Shown here one piece after another: positions 13,673-22,547 of a stretch of DNA of 24,412 bases. Origin of the DNA: CAYMRL01 sp964473205. Lineage in GTDB: Bacteria > Deinococcota > Deinococci > Deinococcales > Trueperaceae. Numbering within the stretch: the first letter of the stretch is position 1; each line of letters begins with the position of its first letter. A model generated the notes under the pieces. It was not told the DNA's origin. It was given only the letters and a program-made list of their open reading frames with translations, and ran no database searches. The position numbers and the translations under genes are program-made. The stretch covers positions 1 to 24,412 of the forward strand of contig CAYYOK010000038.1 of the NCBI GenBank assembly GCA_964473205.1, written 5' to 3'.

Positions 13673-15076
13673 ATGACAGGAACCTTGCTCACGGCCGCGT
13701 ACGCGGCGCCGCGGTTAGCGCTATTGGCCGCGTGCATGGTGTCCGCACTGGCCGTCGCCGTGCACTTCCGAGCGCACCTCCCGCGATTCGCAGCCGCCTC
13801 GCTCGCTGTCCTGCTGTTCGGGTACGCGTTCTTCCATCGCAGCTTCGCCTACCTGGGCGTGCCCCCGGTGTTCGTGGGCGAGATCGTGCTGGCAAGCTTG
13901 GTCGTGGCAGGCCTGCTGGCAGGAAGGCCTACGCGTATCCTGAGATCTCGTTCGGCCATCGCCCTCGTCTGCTTCCAGCTCGTCGGGCTCACCACCACCC
14001 TCCCTTACATCGCCGTGTACGGCCTCGAATCGTTGCGGGATGCCGTCCTGTGGGCCTACGGAGCCGTCGCTCTGGCGATACTGGCGCTCGGCCAGCAGGC
14101 GACCTTGGCGCGAGCCGTTGCCGTCTACGGGCGCTTCGTGCCGTTGTTCCTATGTTTGGTTCCGGCGATGATCGTGGCAGGGCGAGTCTCTCCCGGGCTC
14201 ACAGAGTCCTTGACCATCCGGGGCGCAGCGATCCTAGACCCCAAGTCGGGGGACGTCGCGGTGCACCTCGCCGGCATCGCGGCGTACCTCGGCCTTCGAC
14301 TCCACAAGTCGCAGGCGGTTAGACGCGGCCTCCCTTGGCTCCCTGAGTGGATCGCCTGGGCGCTGTGGCTCCTGAGCTTCGGCTTGATCTCTGACAACAG
14401 GGGCGGCATGCTCGCGATCTTCGTGGGAGGATTGGTGTTCGTCGTTCTCTCGCGCCGTCCTGCCCGGCTGTGGAAGCCAGTGGTGCTATCTCTGTTCCTG
14501 GTAGCGCTCGCCGCGGCCTGGCAAGTCGAGGTCAGCACGGACCGAGACGGACGCTCCGTATCGGTGAGCGGCATCGTCGAGAGGTTGACTAGCGCCTTCG
14601 TCGACACCGGCCAGGAGCATGTCGACGCCACCAAGGAGTGGCGCCTCAGGTGGTGGTCGGACATCGTCGGCTACACCATCGGCGGCGAGTTCCGGTGGCT
14701 CGGCAAGGGGTACGGGATCAACCTGGCGGACGACGACGGGTACCAGACGGAGGCGGACGGCTCGCTTCGTAGCCCACACAACGCGCACATGACAGTCCTC
14801 GCGCGAAGCGGCGTCGTGGGGGCTACTGCTTGGCTAGCGTTCCTGACTTCGCTTCTGCTCCCGCTCGCTCGCACCGCCCTAGCCATCGACGGAGAGCGTC
14901 GCTCCTACGCGATACTGCTGATCGTCTACCTGGTGGCGGCCCTAGTTAACGCGTCCTTCGACGTGTACCTCGAGGGACCCCAAGGCGGACTGTGGTTCTG
15001 GGCCCTGGCCGGGGCCTCGATGCACCTTGCGTTCAGCTCAGGCCGAGGCCAACGCCTCTCCGGAGCTCGGACGTAG
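13673..15076 (+). CDS. O-antigen ligase/Wzy-family polysaccharide polymerase or ligase
   Basis: The 467-residue integral membrane protein has about 10-12 hydrophobic spans and a large extracytoplasmic loop, as in the Wzy_C (O-antigen ligase) family. SDNRGGMLAIF (around residue 240) matches the conserved small-residue/Arg-Gly motif. The loop contains KEWRLRWWSDIVGY, a Gly-rich GKGYGIN and SPHNAHMTVLARSGVVG, the HN.H pattern near the family's functional His. It either polymerises lipid-linked repeat units or transfers glycan to an acceptor; sequence alone does not separate these. The start at ATG 13673 has only a distant GGAG (14 bases). The gene ends nine bases before the convergent Wzz-like gene. 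Confidence 0.85.
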   Translation: MTGTLLTAAYAAPRLALLAACMVSALAVAVHFRAHLPRFAAASLAVLLFGYAFFHRSFAYLGVPPVFVGEIVLASLVVAGLLAGRPTRILRSRSAIALVCFQLVGLTTTLPYIAVYGLESLRDAVLWAYGAVALAILALGQQATLARAVAVYGRFVPLFLCLVPAMIVAGRVSPGLTESLTIRGAAILDPKSGDVAVHLAGIAAYLGLRLHKSQAVRRGLPWLPEWIAWALWLLSFGLISDNRGGMLAIFVGGLVFVVLSRRPARLWKPVVLSLFLVALAAAWQVEVSTDRDGRSVSVSGIVERLTSAFVDTGQEHVDATKEWRLRWWSDIVGYTIGGEFRWLGKGYGINLADDDGYQTEADGSLRSPHNAHMTVLARSGVVGATAWLAFLTSLLLPLARTALAIDGERRSYAILLIVYLVAALVNASFDVYLEGPQGGLWFWALAGASMHLAFSSGRGQRLSGART

Positions 15077-15085
15077 CCCCTGGCC

Positions 15086-16732
15086 CTACGCGTTTCGCGC
15101 CTTCGTCACCGTTGGTGCCCGATGCCGGCGCTGCGAGCCAAGCGCCTCAGTTGGGGTCCCACGCGCGACGTGGGCGTCCACCCTGGCGTGCGCCTCGCCA
15201 GAGCGCTCGTAGTCGACGTCCCAATCGCCCAGGGCGATACGCTTCGCATGGCTCCTACGGCCCCGCCGTCGAGGGAGACGGGACTTCACGGCGCGGCTCG
15301 TGAAGACCACGCCCGCTGGCCCTCGTCCCCCACTGGCAGTAAGGACGTCGAGGGCCGTCGACGCGTCCTCGCGAGTGGTCACGTCGCCATCAACGATGAG
15401 GACGACGTCGTCGCAGCGATCCAGGAACGTGAGAGCGTCCGTCGCGGCAAGCAGCGGCGTCGTGTTGAGGACGATGACCTCGTACCTCGAGCAGACGAGG
15501 TCCAACAGGCGCGGCAGGCCGGTCGCCAGGAGCGCCGTCGCGTCGTCCGATTCGGGAGAGGCCGGTATCACGTGGAACTCGGTGATACCCTTCTTCAGCG
15601 CCAGCGGGCGTTGCGGGGACTTGCCGGAGCGCAGCGCCGCGTTGAGCGATCCGCCGGCCGGCACGGGCATCCCGAACGACAGCGGGTTCCGCAGGTCGGC
15701 GTCGATGAACAGGGTGCTCTTGCCCAGATCTGCGAACGCGACCGCCAATCCCAGCGCGAAGGCTGGGGCGGCATCGCTTCGTTGTGGGGACGCGACCGCC
15801 ACCACCCGCGCGATGACGCCGCCACCCGGCGCGCCGGCGATCCTCGCCGCAGCGTAAGCTGCTACCTTCCGTACGGACTCGGAGTCCACCTCGGCGAGGC
15901 TTCCGCGGCGGAACTCGCCGAGCAGCGGCAACCCCATCTTGTCGGCTGCCTCCAGACCGCCGCGGAAGCGCCCGGTCAGCGCGGGCCGCAGCAGGTTGAG
16001 CGCGATGATCGCCAGGGTGCCCGTCACGAAGGCGACCACTGCCGCGAAGAGGGGGCGCGGCTCCGCCGGCTCGAGAGGCGGCTCCGCGGGGGTGGCGATG
16101 TGGACCGAGCTCGCCGCGGCCCCCCGCATGGCTAGCAAGGCCTGGTACCTAGATTCCTGCTCGGCCTGGACCGCCGGATCCACTGCGGCGCCCTCCGGCC
16201 CTACCGCGGCCGCCGACCTCGCCTCCAGGCCGGCGATGACCTCTTCCAGGATCCCTTCGGCCCGAGCGCGGTCCCAGTCGACGAGGACGCTTGCCAACGC
16301 GTTCGCCATGTCGGCGGCGCCTTGCGGGTCCGCTGCCGTGGCCTTGATTATGAGGAGGTCAGAGACGTCACCCCGGGCGACCGAGACCTCGAGCTGCTCC
16401 GATGCGGCCTTGATGACCTGGGGGTCGATGACTGGAACGCCTATCCGTACGAGCATCTGCGTCATCGCTCCGAGGCTTTCGGCGGCGATGACGTAAGCGT
16501 TGGCATCGGTCGGAGGCGCGGTGAACGTCAGCTCAGAGGCGCCGGACGCTGCGCCGGCAGGCGTGAGGCTGAGGGTCGCCGTGGCTTCGTAGCGCGGAGG
16601 GAGCAGTTGTGAAGCGAAGTACGCGGCTGCAGCCAGAGCCACGCCGACGAACACCGCGGGGACGAAGCTGCCCCTCACGACCTGCACGAACGTCTGCAGT
16701 TCGGCGTCGCTGTCCCCTGAGTGCCTTGTCAC
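15086..16732 (-). CDS. Wzz/BY-kinase-like chain-length protein with degenerate ATPase motifs
   Basis: This 548-residue protein combines a Wzz-type domain with a tyrosine-kinase-like ATPase domain, as in polysaccharide co-polymerases (Wzc, CapAB). Span 1 is about residues 21-44 (VFVGVALAAAAYFASQLLPP), then a periplasmic domain, span 2 about 226-248, and the cytosolic ATPase fold. Walker A' is kept (LFIDADLR, about 340-347). The P-loop normally reading GEGKST is replaced by QRSDAAPA (about 316-325). The Walker B Asp of 'DTPP' is Asn (VLNTTP). No C-terminal tyrosine cluster exists; the tail is Arg-rich. It is thus probably a pseudokinase that acts structurally in chain-length control. The start is GTG at 16730-16732 with AGGGAA upstream. 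It is last in the run after the UDP-xylose synthase and WbaP-like genes. Confidence 0.85.
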   Translation of the reverse strand: MTRHSGDSDAELQTFVQVVRGSFVPAVFVGVALAAAAYFASQLLPPRYEATATLSLTPAGAASGASELTFTAPPTDANAYVIAAESLGAMTQMLVRIGVPVIDPQVIKAASEQLEVSVARGDVSDLLIIKATAADPQGAADMANALASVLVDWDRARAEGILEEVIAGLEARSAAAVGPEGAAVDPAVQAEQESRYQALLAMRGAAASSVHIATPAEPPLEPAEPRPLFAAVVAFVTGTLAIIALNLLRPALTGRFRGGLEAADKMGLPLLGEFRRGSLAEVDSESVRKVAAYAAARIAGAPGGGVIARVVAVASPQRSDAAPAFALGLAVAFADLGKSTLFIDADLRNPLSFGMPVPAGGSLNAALRSGKSPQRPLALKKGITEFHVIPASPESDDATALLATGLPRLLDLVCSRYEVIVLNTTPLLAATDALTFLDRCDDVVLIVDGDVTTREDASTALDVLTASGGRGPAGVVFTSRAVKSRLPRRRGRRSHAKRIALGDWDVDYERSGEAHARVDAHVARGTPTEALGSQRRHRAPTVTKARNA

Positions 16733-16790
16733 TCGATCGGTTCCCTTCCCGCGCTCGGAACCGAAGCCAGCTGTGGCCCTGACGGGACCA

Positions 16791-18251
16791 TCAGTAAGCC
16801 CCCCTCCCGAAGATGACAGCCCACGGCGTGCGCGCGATCACGTAGAGGTCGAGCCAAAGCGACCAGTTGGCTATGTAGTAGCTGTCCAGCTCCACCTGGC
16901 CCGCTATGTCCGCGGTAGCGCGCGACGTCACCTGCCAGTATCCGGTCAATCCTGGAGGAACGGAAGCCCGGAGCCTGCGGAACGATTCGTCGAACGACGC
17001 CAGATGGTAATCGGGAAAAGGCCTCGGCCCTACGAAGCTGAGCTCGCCCTTGGCGATGTTCCACAACTGAGGGAGTTCGTCGAGGCTCAGTCGCCTGAAG
17101 AGACCTCCCACGATCGGGATGATGCGTGGATCGTTTCTCAGCTTGAAGCGGGTCTGCCACTCCGCCTGCGCCTCGGGGTTCTTGAGCAAGTGCTCACGGA
17201 GCAGTTGCTCCGCGTTTGGACGCATGGTTCTCAGCTTCCACATGCGGATCCTTCGGCCACCGTACCCTTCCCGCTCCTGGGCGTAGAAGGGTGTGCCTGG
17301 GCTGACCATGACCGTCGCTACGGCAGCGAAGGTCAGGACCGGCACGGCCACCACCGCCAGTGGTACGAGGATCCCGATGTCGAGGGCGCGCTTGATCAGC
17401 AGGTTCCTGCGCAGGCTCAGGTGCCCGCGTACGTACAACCCCACTACCGCTCCGCTGTCTCGCGTTCCCACGCCGGCGCTGGTCATGCCGAACGCGTTCG
17501 GGGTCACTACGACCTTGGCGAACAGCCGACCCAGCTTGTCGACCAACGTCGACAGCGACGTCGGAGGGAGCCCCGGCATAGCCACGATCGCGTAGTTGAC
17601 GCCCGAGCGCCTCAGCCGCCTGGCTTCTTCCTCTAGGGGCCCGCCCACCCTCAGCCCGGCGATGTCCGAGCCCCACTTCGAGGGGTTGTCGTCGAGGCAA
17701 GCCGTGACCTTCAAGTTCAGGTTGGCCTTCCGCTTGAGGCTGTCGATGATCAGAGTCGCGGCGCTTCCTGCTCCGAGCACGACGACGGGAACGCCCCACC
17801 AGGCACGATGCGAGAGCAGCTCTCGCAAGAGGATCCTGGTCTCGATGACCGACACCAGCAGCGCGAAGTAGAGCACCGAGATCTGCAGGATCGCGGTGAA
17901 GCTCGGACCAAGCGCCGAGGTGGTCACCAGCACCGCTGCCGCCGCGAGCGTAGTAAGGATGAGGACTATCGACCGTAACTCGTCTACCGGGCTCACCCCA
18001 GCGGCTGGGTACAGGTCCGCGAGCGAGAGACATAGAGGCACGACGACCAGTAGGCCCAGCACATGCCACGGGCCCATCACCGGCTCGTGGCCCAGGGCCA
18101 CCGAGAGGGCGTAGCAGACACCCACGCTCGCAGACACGCTCAGGAGGTCGCCGACCAACAGGGTGGCGATCGTCAGGGTGGGTCGCGGCTGCCCTTGCGC
18201 AGCCGCCGCAACCGCGACGTGTTGCGTCGCGTTGGAGAGGACGCTCGACAT
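16791..18251 (-). CDS. WbaP-like undecaprenyl-phosphate sugar phosphotransferase
   Basis: This is the polyprenyl-phosphate phosphoglycosyltransferase that starts repeat-unit synthesis by moving a sugar-1-phosphate from a UDP-sugar (galactose or glucose in known members) to undecaprenyl phosphate. The 486 residues comprise about four or five N-terminal membrane spans, a Rossmann-like middle domain (VPVVVLGAGSAA), a membrane hairpin (about residues 290-315), and the catalytic bacterial sugar transferase domain. Catalytic-domain motifs are KRALDIG, MWKLRTMRPNAE, LSLDELPQLWNIAKGELSFV, GPRPF and PPGLTGYWQV. All core motifs are intact. The ATG at 18251 starts 14 bases after the stop of the UDP-xylose synthase gene, so they share an operon; the Wzz-like gene follows after 58 bases. 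Confidence 0.92.
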   Translation of the reverse strand: MSSVLSNATQHVAVAAAAQGQPRPTLTIATLLVGDLLSVSASVGVCYALSVALGHEPVMGPWHVLGLLVVVPLCLSLADLYPAAGVSPVDELRSIVLILTTLAAAAVLVTTSALGPSFTAILQISVLYFALLVSVIETRILLRELLSHRAWWGVPVVVLGAGSAATLIIDSLKRKANLNLKVTACLDDNPSKWGSDIAGLRVGGPLEEEARRLRRSGVNYAIVAMPGLPPTSLSTLVDKLGRLFAKVVVTPNAFGMTSAGVGTRDSGAVVGLYVRGHLSLRRNLLIKRALDIGILVPLAVVAVPVLTFAAVATVMVSPGTPFYAQEREGYGGRRIRMWKLRTMRPNAEQLLREHLLKNPEAQAEWQTRFKLRNDPRIIPIVGGLFRRLSLDELPQLWNIAKGELSFVGPRPFPDYHLASFDESFRRLRASVPPGLTGYWQVTSRATADIAGQVELDSYYIANWSLWLDLYVIARTPWAVIFGRGAY

Positions 18252-18265
18252 AGCGAACCGTCTAC

Positions 18266-19249
18266 CTAGCCCATAGCTACGCTCGTAGCAGGGCGGTCGT
18301 CGGGGAAATCGAAGGTGAGATGAGTCCTGAAGTAGTCGATCGTCGCGTGAAGGCCGGACATGAGGTCCGTCGTCGGCGACCAGTCGAGAAGCTCGCGCGC
18401 ACGGCTGATGTCGGGTCGCCGCCGCCTCGGGTCGTCCGTGGGCAGCTCTTTGAAGTGGATCGAGACGTCCCGGCCGACGAGCTGACGCACCATGTTGGCT
18501 AGCGCCAGTACCGTGGTCTCTTGGGGGTTGCCGAGGTTGACAGGGCCAGTGACTTCGTCACCCGTCTCCATCAGCCGTATCAGGCCATCCACCATGTCGG
18601 TCACGTAGCAGAACGACCGCGTCTGGAGACCGTCGCCGTAGACGGTGATCGGGCCGCCGTTGAGCGCTTGGACAATGAAGTTGCTCACCACCCTGCCGTC
18701 GTCGGGCTGCATACGTGGTCCGTAGGTGTTGAACACGCGGGCGACCTTTATCCGAACCTTGCGCTGACGGTGGTAGTCGAAGAAGAGCGTTTCAGCCGCT
18801 CGCTTGCCCTCGTCGTAACAGCTGCGTGGCCCGATCGGGTTGACGTTCCCCCAGTAGTCCTCGGATTGGGGATGGACCTCAGGGTCTCCGTAGATCTCGC
18901 TGGTACTAGCCTGCAGGATTCGCGCGCCGGTTCGCCGGGCCAGCCCCAGCATGTTCACCGCACCCACTACGGAGGTCTTGATGGTTTGTACGGGGTCCCG
19001 TTGGTAGTGAACGGGGCTCGCCGGGCAGGCCAGGTTGTAGATCTCGTCCACCTCGACGTACAGCGGGAAGCTGATGTCGTGCCTCAGCAGCTCGAAGTGC
19101 GGATCGCCGAGCAGATGAACTACGTTCTCCTTGCGACCCGTGTAGAAATTGTCGACGCAGAGGACATCGTGCCCGGCTGCTAGCAGCCTCTCGCACAGGT
19201 GGGAACCGATGAAGCCGGCACCGCCGGTGACTAGGATTCGCTTTCGCAC
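18266..19249 (-). CDS. uxs: UDP-glucuronate decarboxylase (UDP-xylose synthase)
   Basis: The 327-residue short-chain dehydrogenase/reductase oxidises and decarboxylates UDP-glucuronate to UDP-xylose using bound NAD. It has the GGAGFIGSHL nucleotide loop and NLACPASPVHYQ. Other family signatures are TSEIYGDPEVHPQ, YWGNVNPIGPRSCYDEGKR (catalytic Tyr145 and Lys149), ARVFNTYGPRM and YGDGLQTRSFCYV. These are diagnostic of UXS rather than of plain 4-epimerases. The GTG at 19247-19249 is preceded by GGAGGT six bases upstream. No UDP-glucose dehydrogenase gene is in the window, so UDP-glucuronate must come from elsewhere. It supplies a xylose donor for the polymer, from its place before the WbaP-like gene. 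Confidence 0.95.
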   Translation of the reverse strand: MRKRILVTGGAGFIGSHLCERLLAAGHDVLCVDNFYTGRKENVVHLLGDPHFELLRHDISFPLYVEVDEIYNLACPASPVHYQRDPVQTIKTSVVGAVNMLGLARRTGARILQASTSEIYGDPEVHPQSEDYWGNVNPIGPRSCYDEGKRAAETLFFDYHRQRKVRIKVARVFNTYGPRMQPDDGRVVSNFIVQALNGGPITVYGDGLQTRSFCYVTDMVDGLIRLMETGDEVTGPVNLGNPQETTVLALANMVRQLVGRDVSIHFKELPTDDPRRRRPDISRARELLDWSPTTDLMSGLHATIDYFRTHLTFDFPDDRPATSVAMG

Positions 19250-19355
19250 TACCTGACCTCCAGCCAGGAGCGATCTAAGTGCTCGTATGACGTCGTGCTA
19301 GTTGCCCAAGCGCGAAGGAGCCGTCGCTGTTCCGCCGGAGCTTCCTCTAGCCGGG

Positions 19356-19361
19356 ATTATC
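19356..19361 (-). promoter_or_regulatory. Weak -10-like box upstream of the UDP-xylose synthase gene
   Basis: Read on the minus strand, GATAAT lies here in the 153-bp gap between the GT4 stop (19403) and the GTG at 19249. It differs from TATAAT in one base, but I see no matching -35. The gene could also be read through from the GT4 gene. Confidence 0.25.
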
Positions 19362-19402
19362 TGTGCTAGGTGAGAGGCCCAGCGTACGGCAATCACAAGC
19401 CG

Positions 19403-20608
19403 TCAGCGGGAACGCGCTGGCGGCCCGTGGCGCCGCTTGGCGGACGCCAGCTCGGTGGCTCGCATATACGCGCGCTCGAGTCCTCGCAAGCCGACCTCGG
19501 CGGAGTAGCGGGCCTCGAACGTTCGCCTAGCAGCCTGTCTCATGGCAGCGAGCCTGGAAGGGTCACCTAGAAGGTCCAACACGGCTTCTGCGAGAGAGCC
19601 TGCGTCTCCTGCGTTGAAGTGGACCCCGTCGTGACCTTCGGTCACGACCTCTTCCAGCGCTCCGAGGCGAGGCGCGATCACCGGCGTACCGGCGGCGAAC
19701 GCTTCCACCGCCACCATAGCGAGGCCCTCGTACCAGTCTGACGTCACGACCTGCATGGCCGCATCCTTCATCTGCTCGGCCACGCCTGTGTGGTCGAGGG
19801 CTCCCAGCACCGTGACGCCCTCCATGGTCTCCGCCCTGTCTCGCACCCAGGACTCGAGAGGACCATCGCCCACGATGCGGAGAGGCAACCTGGCGCCCAA
19901 ACGCTCCCATGCCGTCAACAGGGTTGCCAGTCCCTTCTCGGGTGATAGCCTCCCGACGAAAAGGGCGTACCCGCCGTCACCGCGGCCGACGCCAGGATCG
20001 CCGGCGAGGAAGTTCGGCTTGACCATCAGGCGTGAGGAGGGGAACCCCGCGTCCATGAACTTCGCTCTGGCGAACTCGGTCAGCGCTAGGTAGAGATCGA
20101 CCTTCTCACGGAACGTCCCCATGAGGCGGTGGGCTACGAGCACGCTCGCGACGACAGACGTCGCCGCCCGGCTACCCCTGTAACAACCATGCTTGACCGC
20201 GGGCCAAGGTACGGCCTTTCCCAAGCAGTCCTCACAGACGGCGCCGTCCCTGAAGAAAGTCGCCGCTGGGCACAGCAGGCGGTAGTTGTGAAGTGTGTGG
20301 ACCGTTGCGCACTCGTACCGCCTCGCGACGTGATAGACCGCTGGCGATATCACGGCAAGTGTGTTGTGAACGTGCACCACGTCCGGTTCGAAGTCCCTCA
20401 TCGCAGCGTCGAGGTCACGGACCTGGGTGGGGTTCCAGATCGCGTTCCGCCCCGCTTCCCAGCGCGAGAGCCCCTCCAGCTCGTCGTTCGAGACGTGGTA
20501 CTTGGCCACGTCGTAGCCGTTCCGCCTCAGGAGCTCGTACTCGGCCTCGAACACGGTGTCCTCGCCACCGCGTTGCTGGTACGAGTTGTGGACGATCATT
20601 ATCCGCAC
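19403..20608 (-). CDS. Family 4 glycosyltransferase
   Basis: The 401-residue GT-B fold enzyme likely adds a sugar to the lipid-linked intermediate. The N-terminal domain begins MIVHNSYQQRGGED and has VVHVHNTL. A cysteine-rich insert (LCPAATFFRDG, CEDC and GCYRGSR) is seen in a known GT4 subgroup. The donor domain has FVGRLSPEKG, IVGDGPL and the EGLAMVAVEAF motif with the conserved E-x7-E pair. The start is GTG at 20606-20608, with GGGAG seven bases upstream. A longer in-frame extension to 20743 is open, but it is Arg-rich, unlike the family, and would run into the divergent promoter region. The gene stands at the head of the minus-strand run with UXS, WbaP-like and Wzz-like genes. Confidence 0.9.
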   Translation of the reverse strand: MRIMIVHNSYQQRGGEDTVFEAEYELLRRNGYDVAKYHVSNDELEGLSRWEAGRNAIWNPTQVRDLDAAMRDFEPDVVHVHNTLAVISPAVYHVARRYECATVHTLHNYRLLCPAATFFRDGAVCEDCLGKAVPWPAVKHGCYRGSRAATSVVASVLVAHRLMGTFREKVDLYLALTEFARAKFMDAGFPSSRLMVKPNFLAGDPGVGRGDGGYALFVGRLSPEKGLATLLTAWERLGARLPLRIVGDGPLESWVRDRAETMEGVTVLGALDHTGVAEQMKDAAMQVVTSDWYEGLAMVAVEAFAAGTPVIAPRLGALEEVVTEGHDGVHFNAGDAGSLAEAVLDLLGDPSRLAAMRQAARRTFEARYSAEVGLRGLERAYMRATELASAKRRHGPPARSR

Positions 20609-20771
20609 CTGAGTACTCCCGATGACCTTCCTGCCTCTACGTGTCCGCCGCGCGAGAGCCGTCATAGGCAGACGATCGCGGCGCACCAAGTCTCTCACCC
20701 CCACCATCCAGAACCGCTGGCCATCGGTCACAGAAGGCGGCAACTCCTCCGCCTACGCTTCGAGGCACCCT
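20609..20771. promoter_or_regulatory. Divergent promoter region between GT4 and WecG-like genes
   Basis: This 163-bp stretch separates GTG 20608 (minus) from ATG 20772 (plus). It holds GGGAG (minus strand, 20616-20620) that sets the GT4 start. On the plus strand TACGCT (20754-20759) resembles a -10, followed by GAGG six bases before the ATG. Open frames through the region look like chance extensions. Confidence 0.45.
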
Positions 20772-21566
20772 ATGACGGAGCCGTCCTCCCTGAACGTCCT
20801 CGGAGTGCGAGTCGACGCGATCGACATGTCGGCCGCCCTACGCTTCTTCGATGGGGCGATCGGCGCGAACGCCCGAACCTACGTCTGTGTCACGGGGGTC
20901 CACGGGGTGATGGAGAGCCAGAGGGACCCGCACCTGAGGGCCATCCACAACCGGGCGGGTCTCGTGACTCCCGACGGCATGCCGCTCGTGTGGCTAGGGA
21001 AGCTCCAGGGAGCGAGCCACATGGACCGGGTGTACGGCCCTGACCTTCTCCTCGCGGTGTGCACGCGCTCGGTCGAACAGGGTTATCGACATTTCTTCTT
21101 CGGTGGCGCGGAGGGCGTCGCCGAGCAACTAGCCCAGCGCTTGCAGGGACGCTTCCCGGGCCTTCAGGTTGTCGGGCACTACACCCCTCCGTTTCGCCAG
21201 CTCACCCCGGAAGAGGAGGCCGACCTCGAGCGGGTAGTAGCAGCCGCCAAGCCCGACATCCTGTGGGTCGGGCTGAGTACGCCCAAGCAAGAGCGGTTCA
21301 TGTCACGGATGGTCGGTCGACTGGAGGTACCCGTCATGGTAGGGGTGGGCGCCGCGTTCGACTTTCATGCGGGCCGCAAGCGGCAGGCTCCTCGCTGGAT
21401 GCAGCGGAGCGGTCTGGAGTGGTTCTTCCGCATGGTCACTGAACCCCGCAGGCTCGCGGGAAGGTACATGAGGAACAACCCGCTCTTCGTCGCGCTAGTG
21501 ACGGCGCAGCTTCTCGGCCTGAGGCGCTACCGCTTGGAGCCGATGATCCTGGAGGAAACGATATGA
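20772..21566 (+). CDS. WecG/TagA/CpsF family glycosyltransferase (GT26)
   Basis: The 264-residue protein is a GT26 enzyme, the family of WecG (N-acetylmannosaminuronosyl transferase) and TagA. It adds a sugar to an undecaprenyl-linked intermediate at the membrane face. Motifs: LGVRVDAID, TGVHGVMES, TPDGMPLVW with the conserved Asp68, VYGPDLL, FFFGGAEGVAEQLAQ, ILWVGLSTPKQE and GVGAAFDFHAGRKRQAP. The basic and hydrophobic C-terminus would hold it to the membrane. ATG 20772 is chosen over the upstream frame (from 20622) because the extra 50 residues are Arg-rich and not family-like, and GAGG lies at a proper distance. Its stop overlaps the epimerase ATG (ATGA), so the trio is one operon. Confidence 0.93.
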   Translation: MTEPSSLNVLGVRVDAIDMSAALRFFDGAIGANARTYVCVTGVHGVMESQRDPHLRAIHNRAGLVTPDGMPLVWLGKLQGASHMDRVYGPDLLLAVCTRSVEQGYRHFFFGGAEGVAEQLAQRLQGRFPGLQVVGHYTPPFRQLTPEEEADLERVVAAAKPDILWVGLSTPKQERFMSRMVGRLEVPVMVGVGAAFDFHAGRKRQAPRWMQRSGLEWFFRMVTEPRRLAGRYMRNNPLFVALVTAQLLGLRRYRLEPMILEETI

Positions 21567-22540
21567 AGAGAGCGCTCGTCCTAGGCGCCGGAGGCTTCAT
21601 CGGCAGTCACCTCGTGACCCACCTGAAGGAACAGGGTCGTTGGGTCAGAGGCGCCGACCTGAAGTACCCGGAGTTCAGTCCCACGAAGGCCGACGAGTTC
21701 GTCATCGCTGACCTTCGCGACCCGCGCGCTTGCGCCGAGGTCTTCGACGGCTTCTTCGACGAGGTCTACCAACTGGCCGCGGACATGGGCGGCGCCGGCT
21801 TCGTGTTCACCGGGGACAACGATGCCGCGATCATGCACAACAGCGCGCTCATCAACCTGAACATCCTCGACCGCGCTCGGGAGGTGGGTTGCGGTCGGAT
21901 CTTCTACTCGTCTTCCGCCTGCATGTACCCGGAACGCAACCAGCTCGACCCCAGCCGGCCGGTGACCGCGGAGGACAGTGCTTACCCCGCCGCCCCTGAC
22001 AGCGAGTACGGGTGGGAGAAGCTGTTCAGCGAACGCCTGTACTTCGCCTACGCCAGGAACTACGGGATATCGGTACGGGTGGCCCGCTTCCACAACATCT
22101 TCGGACCCGAAGGCACGTGGCGAGGCGGGCGCGAGAAGGCGCCGGCGGCTATCTGCAGGAAGGTCGCCGAGGCGCCCGTCGGCGGTGTCATCGAGATCTG
22201 GGGGGACGGCAAGCAGACTCGCTCCTTCCTCTACATAGACGAGTGCATCGAGGGTGTGATGCGGCTGATGCGGTCGGACTTCGAGGGTCCCGTCAACATC
22301 GGATCGGACGAGATGATCAGCATCAACGACTTCACCCGGATGGTCATGGACGTCGCGGGGAAGAACCTCTCGGTGAGGCACATACCCGGGCCGGAGGGGG
22401 TCCGTGGCAGGAACTCGGACAACACGTTGATACGCGCGAAGCTCGGCTGGGCGCCTTCCCAGCCGCTCGTGGAGGGCGTGAAGAAGACGTACGCTTGGAT
22501 CGCCGAACAGGTGAAGGGAGCCGAGGCCGAGGCCGCTTGA
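21563..22540 (+). CDS. gme: GDP-mannose 3,5-epimerase
   Basis: This 325-residue SDR enzyme converts GDP-D-mannose to GDP-L-galactose (and GDP-L-gulose). Family signatures are GAGGFIGSHLV, LAADMGGAGFV, and SSSACMYPE with Cys120. Also diagnostic are EYGWEKLFSERL (Tyr149, Lys153), ARFHNIFGPEGTWRGGREKA, IWGDGKQTRSFLYIDEC, NIGSDEMISI and PEGVRGRNSDNTLI. The last few motifs are specific to this family among epimerases. GGAGGA lies before the ATG, which overlaps the GT26 stop. GDP-mannose synthesis genes are not in the window. It is followed after seven bases by a fucose-synthase-like gene, suggesting L-galactose/L-gulose and a related 6-deoxy sugar in the polymer. Confidence 0.94.
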   Translation: MKRALVLGAGGFIGSHLVTHLKEQGRWVRGADLKYPEFSPTKADEFVIADLRDPRACAEVFDGFFDEVYQLAADMGGAGFVFTGDNDAAIMHNSALINLNILDRAREVGCGRIFYSSSACMYPERNQLDPSRPVTAEDSAYPAAPDSEYGWEKLFSERLYFAYARNYGISVRVARFHNIFGPEGTWRGGREKAPAAICRKVAEAPVGGVIEIWGDGKQTRSFLYIDECIEGVMRLMRSDFEGPVNIGSDEMISINDFTRMVMDVAGKNLSVRHIPGPEGVRGRNSDNTLIRAKLGWAPSQPLVEGVKKTYAWIAEQVKGAEAEAA

Positions 22541-22547
22541 CGGGCAA

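Noticed and set aside
20622..20771. 50-residue N-terminal extension of the WecG-like protein
   Set aside because: It is Arg-rich, unlike the family N-terminus, and lies in the divergent promoter region; the ATG at 20772 with GAGG upstream fits better.
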